NCBI GenBank assembly: GCA_905182985.1
Contig: CAJJDN010000101.1
Span: 338,339 to 402,338, forward strand
Length of the DNA: 64,000 bases
Direction of reading: 5' to 3'
From: Paramecium sonneborni
Taxonomy: Eukaryota > Ciliophora > Oligohymenophorea > Peniculida > Parameciidae
Of this stretch, positions 61,368 through 64,000 are shown in pieces. The translations under genes were made by a program, and so were the position numbers. The notes under the pieces were generated by a model, which did not search any database, had not been told where the DNA came from, and saw only the letters and a program-made list of their open reading frames with translations. Every line of letters begins with the position of its first letter. Position 1 is the stretch's first letter.

Positions 61368-62464
61368 TGATTTTAAGAAAAAAAATTTTGCTATATCACC
61401 TTGAGATAAATGTGAAACAAACAAAAACCGGTAATAATATTTACTATCCAAACTAAATGAAAATTTCTCAATTTATTATACTAATTATTTACAATCAAAA
61501 GTATTGAATTGTTTTGAAGATTAATCATTTAAAATTAATAGAGAAGTAGTTGAGACAATTGAAGCAGGCAATATGAATATAATAATGGATCAGCGAAACT
61601 GAACCTTTCTCAATGGTCTTATCATCAGCCATAAAATAATGATCTTTTATTTCCTAATATTTTACTTCAAAAATTTGTTTAAAAACAAGATTATCAGAGA
61701 TTATAAGATTCATATAAATTACTCAAATAATAAATCTATAATTAAGCACAAGATTATGATAAGAGAAGTATATTGTATGAACCAGAAAAATCATTAAAAA
61801 TGACTGAATTAATTTTTAGAAAATACCTATTTTAACAATTTCTAGTGGGAAACACACTCCCATTTATGATACAGAATATACCATATACCTAAATTCATAC
61901 AATTCTTACCATATTCATCATTATATGTGACTTCTTAACTACGATAAAACCTTTCCTCTTACTCAATTCATTTTCTTTACTTTACTTTGCGTTTCCATTC
62001 CAATTCTAAAATTATCAAAACAGTTTCATAAATTTGTTCTAACTTTTCATAATTTTAAATAACTATATAATTACCTTCCAATAGTTTAATAGTTTATGAA
62101 TAGATCTTTTCCTATTCCTTTATTTTACCCTTCTTAAAGTATCCATCAAAATGTCTTAGAAGTTCTTGATATGATTTAAAATTTCTGATACTTGAGATTA
62201 TCATCAACTTATTCCCTTATTGGAACTAATCAATAATACGAATATTCTCAATATTCTTTCATTTTTTAATAGATTATTTAGTTATCTAAGGTGAATTTGA
62301 GTTTTAATAATAAATTCTTATTCTATTGTTTATTCCTTCCAATCAGGTTTTTTTCTCCACTTAAAAGATTTTCATTTTAGAAATCATTATTGTATATTTA
62401 TAGCCTCTTTACAATTTATTACAAATTTAATTAAGTAGAAGGGATTTATTTTTAATTACCTTGA
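61368..62464. repeat. Direct duplication, copy 2 (1097 bp)
   Basis: Second copy of the 60270-61366 block; sequence continues uniquely after CCTTGA at 62464. Confidence 0.92.
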
Positions 62465-62811
62465 TTGAATACAATATTATTTAATTACTATGAATTGATA
62501 TAGTTCTAACCAGCAATTAACACCAAAATATCCCTTTTTTAAATAGAATAGTATTAGAATAGTCAATATTTGAAATTTTATTAACCACCTCTACTTTTCG
62601 ATTAATATTTCAATTTAAATAAATTAAAAAAATTATAACAAAATTTCCATACTCCTATTCTTTAATTATTTATAAGGTAAAATTTCATCGATTTTATAAA
62701 ACAATTATTGATAATAAAAGTTTTGTTTATCGATTAAATCAGTGAGAATGAATCTGAAAACTTGAGAAAAACTAAAAATAATTTATATATTTTGATGTAA
62801 TAATTTTCATT
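62465..62811. other. AT-rich intergenic region
   Basis: About 350 bp, no supported feature. Confidence 0.5.
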
Positions 62812-64000
62812 TCATATTTTATCATTATTTTTTTTCTATTCTTCATCAATAGCTCCTTTTTTTTTGAATAACTATATTAGAGACTTACCTTAATTATCTA
62901 TAATAGAGGAGGCTAGATTTATAATACAATTCTTGGCTTAAATTAGAGGTTATTTAGAAAAAGTTTTATAAGATATTGCTCCAATAATATCTGTTTCAAG
63001 CTCTTTAATATCTTCAGATTTTGAAGTATTTTTTTTTTATCTAAATATCGAAGTTTTCTTATATTAAAATTTAATTTTTCAGCTTTTGCAAAGAATGTTT
63101 TTATTTGAAAAACTTAAAGAGAGTTAATGTGCCGTCATCAAAGCCAACCGGAAATTTACTTCCATCTGAGATATTGAAAGTGAACTAATACTTTTATCTA
63201 AAGGATATTTTATCACTTCTATTGTATTACTCTCCTAAAAAACATAGGAAAAATAAACATCTCTTTTTGAAGTAATCATTTAAATTATGAGATTATTATC
63301 ATCTAATATAATTTATTTTAGTTTCTTATGTATATTATAATCTGTTATATCAATCTTTGATTGTATTAATGATTAATTTCCGAAGCAAACTATTTTTTGA
63401 CTATTAAAAATACAGAAACACTGACCTTCATAAAAAGGCATATAATTAGATTTATTTTCAAAAATAATGCCGATAAATTTTTCATTCGAAGCGTATTCCA
63501 CAGCAATATATTAATGTATTAAAAAAATTAGAATCATATTTGAAGTGAAACAAAAGAATTTAATTGATTCATCGAATCCTCTAAAATGTTCATAATATTA
63601 CACTCTCAAAATTAAATAAATTAGTTGTCATCTTATTCAATTGCTCTTAATTTTTTATAGAATAAAAAGTAACATAATCATAATTAATTTAAATAATGTA
63701 AGAACTATCTTCTGTAAAATTATACGGATCATTATTAGTACTAATAATTTTCTCAGGATTTTCTTAAAATTACAATGAGTTTAAATTCCATACTAGAATA
63801 AATTATTTAATTTAAACAGATAATTTTTAATTGTCTGGTGAAAAAATCATCCTCAAAAATTCATCTTTAATTTTTATTACAGCCATTACAGTGAAGGTTT
63901 CCAGATTCCACAAATTTACAAAAGTTTATGCTTTATTTCCAGATAAAAAGCTAAATACAATCCATTTTATGACCAGATGGAACTACTTTAGCATCTGGTA
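62812..64000 (-). CDS. WD-repeat-like beta-propeller protein, partial (runs off right edge)
   Basis: Minus-strand gene whose 5' end lies beyond the window. WD40-type blocks are visible: FLSGNKAQTFVNLWNLET, RMIFSPDNQKLSV, FILVWNLN, VEYASNEKFIGIIFENKS and FPVGFDDGTLTLFKFFK. A 26-nt intron (GTATTA...TCTCAG near 63180) and a 25-nt intron (near 63590) restore frame. Close to the right edge one more frame change, or an unseen intron, lies between PSGHKMDCI and FLSGNK. The C-terminus is uncertain: one frame stops at 63014, while a protein-like continuation (SEDIKELETDIIGAISYK, then GAIDEEQKKNNDKI) would end at 62812. WD repeats act as interaction platforms; the partner is unknown. Confidence 0.55.

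Overview
The window looks like ciliate nuclear DNA, most probably from the macronuclear genome of a Paramecium species. Three things seen in the sequence support this. First, conserved proteins can only be read if TAA and TAG encode glutamine and TGA is the sole stop (NCBI code 6). Second, introns are tiny (about 18-33 nt, GT..AG, mostly GTA..TAG). Third, the DNA is extremely AT-rich, and the gene set includes a trichocyst matrix protein and several ciliary proteins. Standard-code ORFs here are almost all meaningless fragments. The species is inferred, not proven. Many gene models were checked by confirming that the length after intron removal is a multiple of three.

Layout. 0-5.2 kb (minus strand): two RanBP1-domain units, a MORN-repeat protein, a secreted trichocyst-matrix-like protein, an atypical Rab-like GTPase and a mitochondrial inner-membrane protease (IMP1 type). 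5.3-8.6 kb (plus): a CXC/tesmin (LIN54-type) regulator, an N-myristoylated AGC kinase and a SAXO-like axonemal protein. 8.6-9.7 kb (minus): eIF2B beta. 10-15.5 kb (plus): a Rad5/HLTF-like SNF2-RING protein and an unassigned protein. 15.6-19.3 kb (minus): a type I membrane protein and a glycerol-3-phosphate acyltransferase. 19.8-22.8 kb (plus): a cyclic-nucleotide-binding channel-like protein. 22.9-34 kb: a CFAP97-like protein, an ABHD hydrolase, coiled-coil proteins, a membrane-anchored methyltransferase, an ANTH/AP180-like protein and a cytoskeletal-type protein with CxFxPxIN motifs. 35.4-44.8 kb (plus): one giant Cys-rich multi-pass surface protein. 45.5-49.4 kb (plus): an ISG12-like membrane protein and a MORN-like tandem-repeat protein. 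54.6-58 kb (minus): a delta-12-type fatty acid desaturase and a two-pass membrane protein. From 63 kb to the right edge (minus): a WD-repeat gene, cut by the window.

The left 35 kb is compact. The right part (about 49-63 kb) is gene-poor and carries coding-like remnants: a dynein heavy chain stalk fragment, decayed copies of the MORN-like family and other orphan frames. Two exact direct duplications (1190 and 1097 bp), each split by a single n, are almost certainly unmerged contig overlaps. They create one false truncated hydrolase paralogue and one doubled non-genic block.

Functionally the genes are mostly housekeeping plus cilium/cortex biology and do not form an operon-like system. I saw no tRNA, rRNA, CRISPR array, telomere repeat or intact transposon.
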